Shown: positions 34,101 to 41,054, counted from the stretch's first letter. The stretch is 48,923 nucleotides of DNA from Clostridium sp. AF37-5 (GCF_003477605.1 NZ_QUDR01000023.1:1-48923), one strand, 5' to 3'. Made by a program: numbers and translations. Notes: generated from the sequence alone by a model not told the origin.

Positions 34101-34213
34101 GACTCCGTCCAGTATTGCTTACTTTCTGCATGAACGGGTGTAGTCGGCAAAGCAGTAACGACAGTTGCAAGAGCTAAGAAGCCCGTACACAATCGTTTTA
34201 ACATCTTTTTCAT
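31163..34213 (-). CDS. VaFE-repeat, thioester-domain surface adhesin (sortase-anchored)
   Basis: The start ATG 34213 (MKKMLKRLCTGFLALATVV) behind GAAAGGAG gives 1016 residues; the longer frame reads through the leader. A signal peptide (1-30) is followed by a thioester domain with Cys72 in AYCID and Gln128 in RQLVVW, residues that in this family form a covalent host- or surface-reactive bond. Several SpaA/Cna-B beta-domains follow (about 210-690; AGATYGVFADKDC, VKIQKRDLETGD, motifs ending E-A-PNGY). Two 128-residue VaFE repeats (about 698-955) each end LVTFEELYDLSNP. A Pro-Glu stalk, the sortase-like motif SPKTG (979-983), a hydrophobic helix and a basic tail complete it. It probably promotes cell contact during conjugation or host attachment. 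It takes the place of Tn916 orf24. Confidence 0.9.
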   Translation of the reverse strand: MKKMLKRLCTGFLALATVVTALPTTPVHAESKQYWTESKERVGIVEKVMNDGSIGSTFNEGHLTVEGEDAYCIDINTDFKNGYKTRADASTRMSADQISDVALSIEYVKQYTDSHNGISKNHAYLLRQLVVWQRLSVHLGWQCDNVRASYDEIPKATQDEVFAGAKAFVKENKGRYECGGYIYSGEGQELGQFWAKLNVGNAKLQKTSSNTSITDGNGNYSIAGATYGVFADKDCTKQLATLTTDENGNTDVVEVTADTVYIKELSAPAGYKVDTNIYSLKVEAGKTATLNVSDTPKVTDTLIELFKIDMETQKDNPQGNASLAGAEFTWKYYTGFYNKDNLPAEATRTWVTKTIAETDSDGTIHYVTKLADAYKVSGDSFYMQDGKAVLPLGTLTVEETKAPNGYLLDGAYMQAGDKSEQIKGLYVTQITEDGDLAVLTGSNQFSVSDKVIRGGVKIQKRDLETGDTKPQGSATLKDTAFDIISLNDNAVLVEGKLYKKNEVVKTIHTDIEGVASTSADLLPYGKFRIVESEAPNGYLTDGAKPIDFAITENGKIVDLTDEAHSIYNQIKRGDIEGVKIGAGTHKRLADVPFRITSKTTGESHVVVTDDNGQFSTSSDWASHKHNTNAGKTSEDGVWFGTSKPDDSKGALPYDTYIIEEMRCDSNKGFELIPPFEIVVSRNNLVIDLGTLTDEYEKEISIHTTATSKDGEKTILAGKEVTIVDTVKLDGLTKGTKYQLKGWQMLKEENTELLINGKRVENDYTFIADDEAMKVEITYTFNASELGGKNLVTFEELYDLSNPEEPVKVAEHKDIEDDGQTVLITERIIKIHTTATDKDGNKELEAGKEVTIIDTITLEGLEVGTQYKLVGWQMLKEENAELLINGKRVESDYTFTADSETMKAEVAFTFDATSLDGKQLVTFEELYDLSNPDEPKKVTEHKDIDNEGQTITFKEKPEVPEEPEKPKTPQTPDTPHKTDSPKTGDNTNLYGLLALLLTSGAGLAGIFFCKRRKMKKS

Positions 34214-34273
34214 AAATCTAATGCTCCTTTCATTTTTGGTAATAAAATAACCGTCCATAATGAACGGCTGAAA

Positions 34274-34303
34274 ATAGAAAAGGAACGTCATTTTAGGCGT
34301 TCC
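34274..34303 (-). terminator. Terminator/attenuator in the adhesin leader
   Basis: On the minus strand GGAACG...CGTTCC is followed by TTTTCTATTTT. It lies 61 bases before the adhesin start, with a second hairpin (CCGTTCATTATGGACGG) between. Adhesin expression may depend on read-through. Confidence 0.7.
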
Positions 34304-34401
34304 ATAGTCTATGAGTTATTCAATTTTTCTTGTTTCAATACTGATGTGCTGTACCATATCTTTGCATATCTAGGAAAACTTGCGTATCAAGGCTCATTCA
34401 A

Positions 34402-34423
34402 TGGTAGTAAATAAGTAGTAAAT
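34402..34423 (+). repeat. Subterminal integrase arm repeats (adhesin end)
   Basis: GGTAGTAAATAAGTAGTAAAT matches the pair at 9922-9942 in all but two positions. It is the second set of DR2-type Int binding sites. Confidence 0.65.
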
Positions 34424-34471
34424 TGATGTGTTTGTTTCCTTGAAAATGCTGATAGATACTGTGTTTTAGCG

Positions 34472-34501
34472 GATAATCAGATTTTTATTGTGTTTTTTTT
34501 C
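34472..34501 (+). repeat. Terminal inverted repeat, adhesin end
   Basis: GATAATCAGA followed by TTTTTATTGTGTTTTTTTTC mirrors the int end. The element boundary is expected within a few bases of 34501. Confidence 0.65.
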
Positions 34502-34563
34502 AAAAATGTAAAACTTTTTTCAAACTTCACTTGTCTTATAAGTAAAAGACACAGAAAGGAAGG

Positions 34564-35601
34564 ATGAAAATGAAAACGAAAATGAGAGGTTTTGTGGCTT
34601 TACTAATGGCTGCGATGATTATGGTGGGGATGATTCCGACGCGCAGCGAGGCAAAGAAGGTTACCTATTATAGGACTAAAAAGGTTTTTCTTCAGACAAA
34701 GGAAACCAAAATAGTAAAGACGACAAAGAAAATCAAAAAGGTTGTAGGCGTGAATCAGACACTGAAAGGTGTGGCAAAAGGAAAGAAAATTTCCAGTAAA
34801 AAAATCAAGTTTACGCCCGGAAGGGCCAGTGGCAATACGGGACTTGATGAAGAGGATATTATGGTAACGTATACGAATGGCAAAAAGCAGAAATTTATTG
34901 TAAAAACCGTAAATCCATATTTAGAGAAGATTGCCCAAAAACTTCGCCCGCTTGTGAAGAACCCGGATGAAGGACTTCGGATTATTGCCCGTGAATATGA
35001 GCAGTGTTATCAAACAGGAAAAAAGGATTATTTTGAACATTTAAAAAGCAATCCGCGCGCATATAAGAACATGCTGAAACGTACGGCAAATAAGAAATAT
35101 ACTTATGAATGGACTGCGTTAGAAAACTTTGGCGGCGAGTGTACCGTGGATGACATTATTAAAAAGGCGACGAAGTCACAGAAAATTGCCCTTATTTTAG
35201 AAACGTACTGCGACATGAATATGAAGTATAATAAAGATTCAAAGGGCAGACCGGTTCATGGCGAAGGCGGTGTGAAAAACCGATATAAGGCAATTTATCA
35301 GGGAACTTATAAAGGTGTCTGCGGGGAATCGTCCGAACGCTTGTATGAAATTTGCGAAGTGATTGGCGTTAAAGCAGGATTGGCGAGCAATCCAAAGGAG
35401 AACCATGAATGGCTTTGCATCGCCGCTGTTGACAAAAACGGCAAAAAATACTGGCAGGGGGTTCCGGCAAGCTCTTACGCAAGATGTTTATTGTGGAAAA
35501 CAAAAGTGGGAACCGATGGATTTGATTGGGAAGTAAGCAAAAAAAGTTATGGAAAAGATATCTTTAATGTAGTAATTCGAAGAACATATGCAGAAGAGTA
35601 A
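34564..35601 (+). CDS. Secreted transglutaminase-like protein
   Basis: A 345-residue protein. Alternative in-frame starts at 34570 and 34579 suit the GGAAGG site better. The signal peptide is MRGFVALLMAAMIMVG..., cleaved near SEA. The N-terminal 110 residues are Lys-rich with beta strands. The C-terminal part carries a transglutaminase-like core: Cys253 in GVCGESSERLYEICEVIGVKA and His281 in ENHEWLCI, spaced as in the catalytic Cys-His pair; the third acid may be the Asp in the AAVDKNG strand. It may be a cell-wall peptidase or crosslinker, or a binding domain. It overlaps the upstream part of the sigma-factor gene frame and is surely cotranscribed with it. Confidence 0.75.
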   Translation: MKMKTKMRGFVALLMAAMIMVGMIPTRSEAKKVTYYRTKKVFLQTKETKIVKTTKKIKKVVGVNQTLKGVAKGKKISSKKIKFTPGRASGNTGLDEEDIMVTYTNGKKQKFIVKTVNPYLEKIAQKLRPLVKNPDEGLRIIAREYEQCYQTGKKDYFEHLKSNPRAYKNMLKRTANKKYTYEWTALENFGGECTVDDIIKKATKSQKIALILETYCDMNMKYNKDSKGRPVHGEGGVKNRYKAIYQGTYKGVCGESSERLYEICEVIGVKAGLASNPKENHEWLCIAAVDKNGKKYWQGVPASSYARCLLWKTKVGTDGFDWEVSKKSYGKDIFNVVIRRTYAEE

Positions 35602-35617
35602 GGAGGAAATGAGAAAA

Positions 35618-37102
35618 ATGGAACAGTATGCAGAAGCGGTGGCAAGTGCGCTGGCAGGAAATCAGGAAGGATATGACTTTTTATATCAGAGTACCTATCA
35701 GAAAAAGTTTTTCATTGCGAAAAAATATATGGGAAATGACATGGATGCGCAGGATGTTTTACAGGATGCCTATGTGCAGGCATTTACAAAATTAAATACC
35801 TTGCAGGACTATCAGAAATTTCCGAATTGGTTTGGAATGATTGTTGCAAATACGGCGAAAAATGCGCTTCAGAAAAAGAAAATGCTGTTCTTCTCCGACC
35901 TAGAAGGTGTAAATGAAGAAGGTGAAGCAATGGAATTAAATATTATGGATACCGATGCGAGCCGCCAGCCGGAAATTGCTTACACAGAAAAAGAAACGCA
36001 GGAAATGGTTCATGAAATGTTAGATACACTGCCGGATGACCAGAGAATGTGTATTTTGATGTTTCATTTTGAGGGTGCGAGTATTCGTGAAATTGCGGAG
36101 GCAATGGAATGTTCGGAAAATACCGTGAAATCCCGTTTGAATTATGGGCGCAAGGTAATTAAAAAGAAATCCGAGGAATTGCAGAAAAAAGGCTACAAAC
36201 TCTACAGTATGGCACCACTTCCGCTTCTTCTTTTCCTGCTTCGCAAAGAAGAGGAGGCATTTTTACAAAATGCTGGCTTTGTGATTCCATCGGCTGCGTC
36301 GGTAATGAATCAGGGAGCAAAGATTGCAAAACAAGCTTCCAAAGGTTTTTTAAAGACTGTTGCAGGAAAAGTTACGATGACAGTTGCCGGTTTGGCTGCA
36401 ATTGGTAGTATAGGAACCGGTATTTTTCTTGGAGCCAATGCGCGGCAGGAAAAACGGACGGCACCGACGCCAGCTCCGGAGCAGCAAGTCCAAGCAACTG
36501 CCACAGAGACTCCGACAGCGACACCGGAACCGACACAGACGCCGGTTCCGATAGCGGATAGATGGCGGGATGCCTATCGGAAAATACTAAGTAAGAAATT
36601 GAAAGTGAAGGGCTATACCGAAAACGGAAAAACAGGATATGTATCCGATTACAGCTATTTTCTTTATGATGTAAATGGTGACAACATTCCGGAACTGATT
36701 GTAACGTGTTTAGGAATTGATTTTGGAACCGGAAAGTATGGCTATCTTGCCCGTTTTTATTCTTACTCCGAAGAAAAGGGTGCATATGTGGCGGGGGAGG
36801 TAGACGAGTTGACGGCACGGACTGAATTTTATTACCGGCCGGGAAAAAAAGGTTTGATTATCGAAAGCGGTATTGTGAATATGGGTGAAATACCGGCACA
36901 ATATGAGGGCGATATGACTGCCTGTGCGATAAAAAACGGTAAGCTTGTCACAAAAGAAAAATCGTACACGTGTGATGCGGAGGAGACAAATAAAGATAAG
37001 TACCGTCCAAAAGGAATAAAGACGATTTCATCGGATTCGATAAAAAACAGAAACGATTTATCCGGACTTAAGGTGGCTTATGAAAAATATAAGGAGGCAT
37101 AA
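35618..37102 (+). CDS. ECF-type sigma factor fused to a membrane segment and extracytoplasmic domain
   Basis: Start ATG 35618 (MEQYAEAVASAL), with AGGAGG 11 bases upstream, gives 494 residues. Region 2 (about 15-85, MDAQDVLQDAYVQAF) and region 4 (about 135-190, TLPDDQRMCILMFHFEGASIREIAEAM with SENTVKSRL) are complete. A hydrophobic patch (195-210) and a clear membrane helix (about 250-272) follow. Then come a Thr/Pro/Gln linker (281-309) and a 185-residue outer domain with a calcium-loop-like DVNGDNIPEL. Sigma and sensor are thus one polypeptide, unlike the usual separate anti-sigma. The upstream transglutaminase-like gene ends 16 bases before the start. Confidence 0.85.
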   Translation: MEQYAEAVASALAGNQEGYDFLYQSTYQKKFFIAKKYMGNDMDAQDVLQDAYVQAFTKLNTLQDYQKFPNWFGMIVANTAKNALQKKKMLFFSDLEGVNEEGEAMELNIMDTDASRQPEIAYTEKETQEMVHEMLDTLPDDQRMCILMFHFEGASIREIAEAMECSENTVKSRLNYGRKVIKKKSEELQKKGYKLYSMAPLPLLLFLLRKEEEAFLQNAGFVIPSAASVMNQGAKIAKQASKGFLKTVAGKVTMTVAGLAAIGSIGTGIFLGANARQEKRTAPTPAPEQQVQATATETPTATPEPTQTPVPIADRWRDAYRKILSKKLKVKGYTENGKTGYVSDYSYFLYDVNGDNIPELIVTCLGIDFGTGKYGYLARFYSYSEEKGAYVAGEVDELTARTEFYYRPGKKGLIIESGIVNMGEIPAQYEGDMTACAIKNGKLVTKEKSYTCDAEETNKDKYRPKGIKTISSDSIKNRNDLSGLKVAYEKYKEA

Positions 37103-37112
37103 AGATGAAAGA

Positions 37113-37329
37113 ATAAAGGTGCTATTTATCAGTACCAATATGCAACCAGCAAAAAGTTCAAAAAGGCAAAATCCATCCGCAGTTCTTATTCGACTGCTAC
37201 TACGATGAACAGGCTGGCGAAGAAAAAGAAATATTATGTAAGAGTTCGCGGGTATGTAACCAATAATGGTAAAAATTATTATGGTGCATGGAGCAAGGTA
37301 AAAACTATCCACACTGAAAACAAGAAGAG
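37113..37329 (+). pseudogene. C-terminal remnant of a fibronectin-III-like secreted protein
   Basis: Right after the sigma gene a good site and ATG (37105) read only MKE and stop. From 37118 an open frame without start encodes GAIYQYQYATSKKFKKAKS, then YYVRVRGYVTNNGKNYYGAWSKV, the typical last strands of Lachnospiraceae fibronectin-III modules. The rest of the gene is gone, probably by internal deletion. It would have been the third gene of this operon. Confidence 0.65.
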
Positions 37330-37364
37330 AAGGGCAGTTCACGAGTATGTGAGCTGCCCTTTTA
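37330..37364. terminator. Terminator between the sigma operon and cotJC
   Basis: AAGGGCAG-TTCAC...GTGAG-CTGCCCTT with TTTT on the plus strand. It lies at the convergent ends of the two units. Confidence 0.85.
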
Positions 37365-37379
37365 GAAAAATGCAGGAAT

Positions 37380-37913
37380 TTATTTGCAGAACTGTTTGTC
37401 GAAATCCGGGTTGTACGCATAGAAGTTTTTCTTGTTCAAATCATCTTGCAGCAGACGAAGGCTTTCACCAAAGCGCTGGTAGTGCACCAGTTCGCGTTCA
37501 CGCAGGAAGCGAATCGGATCGCAGACATCCGGGTCTTTTACAAGACGCAGAATGTTGTCATAGGTCAGTCGAGCCTTCTGCTCTGCCGCCATATCTTCGT
37601 GCATATCGGCAAGCGGGTCGCCGGTTGACTGAATGCCGGTTGCACTCCAAGGCTCACCGGATGCAGCCTGTGGCCAGATGCCAATCGTGTGGTCGATATA
37701 ATAAGGGGCAAATCCCTGTTCTTCCAATTCTTTTGCGTTTAAGTTTTTCGTGAGCTGGTGAACAATGGCGCAAATCATTTCCATGTGAGCGAGTTCTTCG
37801 GTGCCGATATCCGTAAGCACACCGGCTACTTTTCGGTTTGTGTTGGAATAGCGCTGGGAAAGGTAACGCATGGCAGCGCCTAATTCTCCATCGGGTCCAC
37901 CGTATAGCTGAGA
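37380..37913 (-). pseudogene. cotJC: Spore coat protein CotJC (manganese-catalase-like), 5' end missing
   Basis: From about codon SQLYGGPDGELGAAMRYLSQRY (37913) to the stop at 37380 the frame matches CotJC over about 177 residues. It includes metal-ligand regions DIGTEELAHMEMI and EDMAAEQKARLTYDNI, and the end YNPDFDKQFCK. A native CotJC begins about 25 residues earlier with a conserved MWxYEKxLxYPV block. Here the sequence upstream of SQ is unrelated (FQNQRISVVFGFYN), stays open only to a TGA, and has no ATG. The internal ATG at 37871 is therefore not a true start. The break coincides with the inferred left end of the recombinase-bearing element. Confidence 0.8.
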
Positions 37914-38065
37914 GTTATAAAAACCAAAAACAACGGAAATACGTTGATTTTGAAACCTGTGTATAAAATAGTGTTTGCTTCATAAGTAGTGAAAAGATGA
38001 GTGTAGGATGTAAGAATATTTTTTGATGCTGTAATGATATTTGTTAGGAAGATTTATTGAAATTC

Positions 38066-38094
38066 TTGACAGATGCTATCTATTTTGCTACTAT
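38066..38094 (+). promoter_or_regulatory. Promoter at the left end of the element
   Basis: TTGACA (38066-38071), 17 bases, TACTAT (38089-38094). Transcription would start near 38101, about 340 bases before the first gene. Confidence 0.75.
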
Positions 38095-38100
38095 GTATGT

Positions 38101-38172
38101 ACTCAGTGATCGTGTTGTAGATACCTGTAGGGCCTGCAACCTGTGAAGGCTCCTATGGGAGTTTTCACTTTA
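38101..38172 (+). ncRNA. Candidate structured leader or small RNA
   Basis: Just behind the promoter, GAAGGCTCC-TAT-GGGAGTTTTC forms a 9-bp hairpin allowing GU pairs, and GTTG...CAAC encloses CTGTAGGGCC. No known RNA family is recognised. Confidence 0.3.
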
Positions 38173-38438
38173 CTGTGTAGTGTGATGTATGTGGGAAATT
38201 ATTATTACACAGATAGATAATTGGATGGAGTAAGAGTGTACTCTTTGATTGGATTTATATATTATCATTGATTAGCTCTATTGAAAAATGATAGAATGTA
38301 TGGTAATATATATAGAGGTAAAGATCAAATGTTTTTTTTGAAAAGGGGATAATTTGGTTATCTATTGTAGTTTCGCACATAGAATAGTGTAAAAAGGAAA
38401 GGATGATAACTATGAGAAAGGATATTGAGCATTAAGAA

Positions 38439-38939
38439 ATGGAACAATTGATAAGTGGTGTAGTAAGTGGAGTTATTGCTTCGGTAATTTTTGCAGTTAT
38501 ATTGATTGCAATAAAGCCGAGAATGAAAATCTCTGACAATATATGTATTTCTAAAACAGATGAGGGATTAATCATCGCGAAAATTAAAATTGTAAATTTT
38601 AGTAGAAGAATGCTGACCAATATGAAATACACGTTGCATTATTGTGTGGATTATGATGATGGGCTTACTGATATCACGGAGATTGTTCCCAAGAAGAATT
38701 TTTTGACAACAGTGGCGGCTTTTTCAAAGAAAAATACGGATTATGCTGTTCGTATATCTTACGAATGGGACAATAAGAAGTATCCTATGGAAGAGAATAC
38801 TAGGTTTGTGTTTACTTTGCAAGGGACACATCCGTTTTCAAACACATCAAAGTGTATTAAGAGAGAGTATAGGAAAAACGATTTGAAAATTGCTGATTTT
38901 GAAACAGGTAAAAGTTGTAAATTTATATTAAGGCATTAA
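38439..38939 (+). CDS. Membrane-anchored protein of unknown function (166 aa)
   Basis: MEQLISGVVSGVIASVIFAVILIAI is a single N-terminal anchor. The rest is a beta-rich domain (KISDNICISKTDEGLIIAKIKIVNFS ... RISYEWDNKKYPM ... RFVFTLQGTHPF). There is no strong ribosome site of its own: an eight-codon leader frame ends just before, so translational coupling is likely. Position between the attachment junction and the recombinase, with own promoter and terminator, fits a lysogenic-conversion type gene. Confidence 0.7.
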   Translation: MEQLISGVVSGVIASVIFAVILIAIKPRMKISDNICISKTDEGLIIAKIKIVNFSRRMLTNMKYTLHYCVDYDDGLTDITEIVPKKNFLTTVAAFSKKNTDYAVRISYEWDNKKYPMEENTRFVFTLQGTHPFSNTSKCIKREYRKNDLKIADFETGKSCKFILRH

Positions 38940-38943
38940 AATT

Positions 38944-38980
38944 TTAAAAGGCTGAAACAATGAAGTTTCAGCCTTGTTTT
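38944..38980. terminator. Bidirectional terminator
   Basis: AAGGCTGAAAC / GTTTCAGCCTT with a six-base loop, then GTTTT on the plus strand and TTTTAAAAT on the minus strand. It separates convergent genes. Confidence 0.85.
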
Positions 38981-40472
38981 ATTCTTCAAACTTATAATAA
39001 AAACTATACTCATCCTTCTCCTTATCATATTCCATATAGTCTAAAATGGATGCAAGTGCGGTATGCTTTTCCAACGTACTGAGCGTATCGTCCTTTAGTT
39101 TCAAGATGATTTCTCTAATATCCACGTGGAACTCTTCGGTTGTCGTGATAACGGCAGCAGTTTCAAGTGTCGCAAGTTTTTCCTTGATGGATTTTACTTC
39201 GGCATCTATCAGTTCCCGGTTTTCCCGGTATTCCTCTTTGGTATCGATACCGTCAAGGTATGCTTCTTTTGCACGTTGTTTCCGGATGGCAAGTTTATCA
39301 AGCAACTGTTCATATTGTGCAGCATCGTTACCAGACGGTTCTTCGATCTTTTCCACTGTATAGGTAATGTCGCTGTGGCCGTGGTCGACAAACTCCTGCA
39401 GGGAATTTAGCAAAGCCTCCTCTGTTTTTGGTGCGCTTGCATTTACGTTTTCGGGGTGGATGCCTTTGGCGTACTTCCAACAGCAAAAGTAAGGATAGGC
39501 ACGGGGTAATTTCTTGCTGACACCTCTTTGGTAGCACATGGACGCTCCACAGATTGGACATCGAAATAATCCACCGGATAAATAATGCGGTAAAAGGGTT
39601 TTGCTTCGTCTGCGTCCGGTAGAACCGGGTGTGTATTTTTTTATCCGTTTGCTTATGATGTCCCATTCTTCGTTGGTGCAGAGTGGTTCGTGCTGGCCAT
39701 CTGATACAATGACATCCTCGGGTGAATTTTCGTAATATCCACCGTGGCTTGAACGGTTCCAGCGGATTTTCCCGATGTAAAATGGGTTCCTTAAAATATA
39801 AATGACAACTCGTGCTTCAAAACGATTCCCCTGACGGGTGCGGTAGCCTTGGTCGTTAAGCGTACGTGCTATCGTTGTAGGATTGTATTCGTCCTGGATA
39901 AAATACTTTTTGATAAGACGATATATCTTTGCTTCTGGTTCGTATATTGCGGGCACGGTATCGCCCTTTTCACGCCGGTACCCTAGAGGTGGAGCACTTT
40001 GGTAGCCTCCCTTTTTTGCTTTTTCCTTCATACCACGCTTTACTTCCCCAGACAATCGAATTGAGTAGTATTCATCCATCCATTCGATGATGCGCTCAAT
40101 TAATGGTGCAAACGGTCCATCCGGCAAAGGCTCACTGATTGATACTACCTGCACATTGTTTTTCCGGAGGAGCGATTTGTAAACAATACTTTCTTCTTGG
40201 TTTCTGGCAAATCGAGAGAACTTCCATGCAAGGATGTAGTCCGGATGATCCTTTTCTTTTGCGAGGGCAATCATATTCTGAAAGGCGGTTCGGTTTTCTG
40301 CTTTCTTTCCGGAAATTCCGTTGTCTTGAAACCATTGTGTAATCAGAATATTGTGCTGCTTCGCCCACTTTTGGAGTTCGTGTTTTTGTGCTTCCGGGGA
40401 AATTTCTTCCTGCATGTGAGTAGAAACTCGTATGTATCCGAACGCTGTTTTCAAAGATTCATTTTGGTTCAT
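38979..40472 (-). CDS. Large serine recombinase (integrase)
   Basis: A 497-residue site-specific recombinase. The resolvase-type catalytic domain (1-150) has the nucleophile Ser17 in FGYIRVSTHMQ and the active-site arginines in AWKFSRFARN. The recombinase domain (PPLGYRREKG ... TTIARTLNDQGYRTRQGNRFEARVVIYILRNPFYIG) and zinc ribbon (FRCPICGASM ... YFCCWKYAKG) follow, with a coiled coil and C-terminal part. Such enzymes integrate phages and excise them with a directionality factor. It reads toward the cotJC junction, as integrases next to their attachment site usually do. No excision factor is recognised nearby. Confidence 0.95.
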   Translation of the reverse strand: MNQNESLKTAFGYIRVSTHMQEEISPEAQKHELQKWAKQHNILITQWFQDNGISGKKAENRTAFQNMIALAKEKDHPDYILAWKFSRFARNQEESIVYKSLLRKNNVQVVSISEPLPDGPFAPLIERIIEWMDEYYSIRLSGEVKRGMKEKAKKGGYQSAPPLGYRREKGDTVPAIYEPEAKIYRLIKKYFIQDEYNPTTIARTLNDQGYRTRQGNRFEARVVIYILRNPFYIGKIRWNRSSHGGYYENSPEDVIVSDGQHEPLCTNEEWDIISKRIKKYTPGSTGRRRSKTLLPHYLSGGLFRCPICGASMCYQRGVSKKLPRAYPYFCCWKYAKGIHPENVNASAPKTEEALLNSLQEFVDHGHSDITYTVEKIEEPSGNDAAQYEQLLDKLAIRKQRAKEAYLDGIDTKEEYRENRELIDAEVKSIKEKLATLETAAVITTTEEFHVDIREIILKLKDDTLSTLEKHTALASILDYMEYDKEKDEYSFYYKFEE

Positions 40473-40637
40473 AGAATCACCCTTTCTTAAAAAAGGGTAT
40501 AAAAATACCCTGGTATTTGCAATTTACTACCAGAGCTGATATAATATGATTGCTTTTGTGGTTATATCAGCAATGGTATATCCATTTCCCTCCTGTTGGC
40601 GCAGGGGGGATTTTTTTGTTGTATGAAATAGTTTATG

Positions 40638-41054
40638 CTACGGGCTGCATACCATGCAAGGGCGTAGATTCCGACTAAGAGCTTCGGATAATGGTACCTC
40701 GCTGAAACTGCCACGTCCATGCGCATATTTATGATAACACTCGCCGGTAGGAGTAACAAAAACTGTTTTTTCTTGTGGCGTAGGAGAAACATAAGGTGTT
40801 GCCGTTAAATATTCTGTGGGAGTTGGTGAATTCGATTCCACAGTATATTTAGAGGTATTATCTGGAGTTGGGGTTAATAAAGAATTTCCAAATCCAAAAC
40901 ACATTATTAGTATAAATATAACTATAAAAACAGGTCGTAAGTATATGCTGAAAAACTCAGAAAAGAAGTTAGGATATTCTTCTTTTCTTGAATTATGAAC
41001 ACTTTCCTTGTATTTATCAAAAAGTGATTGTGGTTCTTTATTGTCATTATCCAT
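40638..41054 (-). CDS. Membrane protein with extracellular Cys/His (YHxxC-like) domain
   Basis: A 138-residue protein. An N-terminal cytoplasmic part is followed by one membrane helix (about 37-58), then a Ser/Thr/Pro linker (PTPDNTSKY, YVSPTPQEKT). The C-terminal motif is CYHKYAHGRGSF...LSEALSRNLRPCMVC. The last motif matches the small zinc-binding LSEAxxxGxxPCxxC module found on secreted nucleases and surface proteins. It is probably an accessory gene expressed in the integrated state. Confidence 0.65.
   Translation of the reverse strand: MDNDNKEPQSLFDKYKESVHNSRKEEYPNFFSEFFSIYLRPVFIVIFILIMCFGFGNSLLTPTPDNTSKYTVESNSPTPTEYLTATPYVSPTPQEKTVFVTPTGECYHKYAHGRGSFSEVPLSEALSRNLRPCMVCSP

Larger units (their letters stand above)
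9775..34505. mobile_element. Tn916-family integrative conjugative element carrying erm(B)
   Basis: About 24.7 kb bounded by a tyrosine integrase at one end. Conserved Tn916 gene order is visible: int, xis, orf8, orf7, then orf13 to orf23, with oriT between orf20 and orf21. Outer limits are inferred from imperfect terminal inverted repeats sharing GATAATCAGA and T-rich outer parts (9806 down to about 9775; 34472 up to about 34501). Subterminal paired AGTAGTAAAT repeats at both ends support this. tet(M), orf12, orf6, orf9, orf10, orf5 and orf24 are absent. Replacing cargo comprises an ABC transporter module, erm(B), regulators and a large adhesin. The exact cut positions and coupling bases cannot be fixed without an empty site. 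Confidence 0.9.
37914..38438. other. Gene-free region between the cotJC junction and the first element gene
   Basis: No gene over 60 codons is convincing. It holds a good promoter at 38066-38094, a possible structured transcript (38101-38170) and an eight-codon leader frame (38412-38435, MRKDIEH). The latter, behind AAAGGAAAGGATG, ends three bases before the next gene. Confidence 0.5.

Noticed and set aside
9775..34505. Hidden tet(M) or its leader (orf12)
   Set aside because: No ribosomal-protection-protein sequence between orf13 and orf7; the space is fully used by the transporter and erm(B) modules.
37205..37753. 182-codon plus-strand frame
   Set aside because: Only its first part (fibronectin-III remnant) is meaningful; the rest is antisense to cotJC.
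37380..37871. CotJC as an intact 163-aa gene starting at the internal ATG 37871
   Set aside because: Family sequence continues upstream of this ATG for about 14 residues and the normal N-terminus is missing, so it is a truncation.
40562..40792. 76-codon minus-strand frame
   Set aside because: Overlaps the end of the better-supported 138-aa gene in another frame and lacks a ribosome site.
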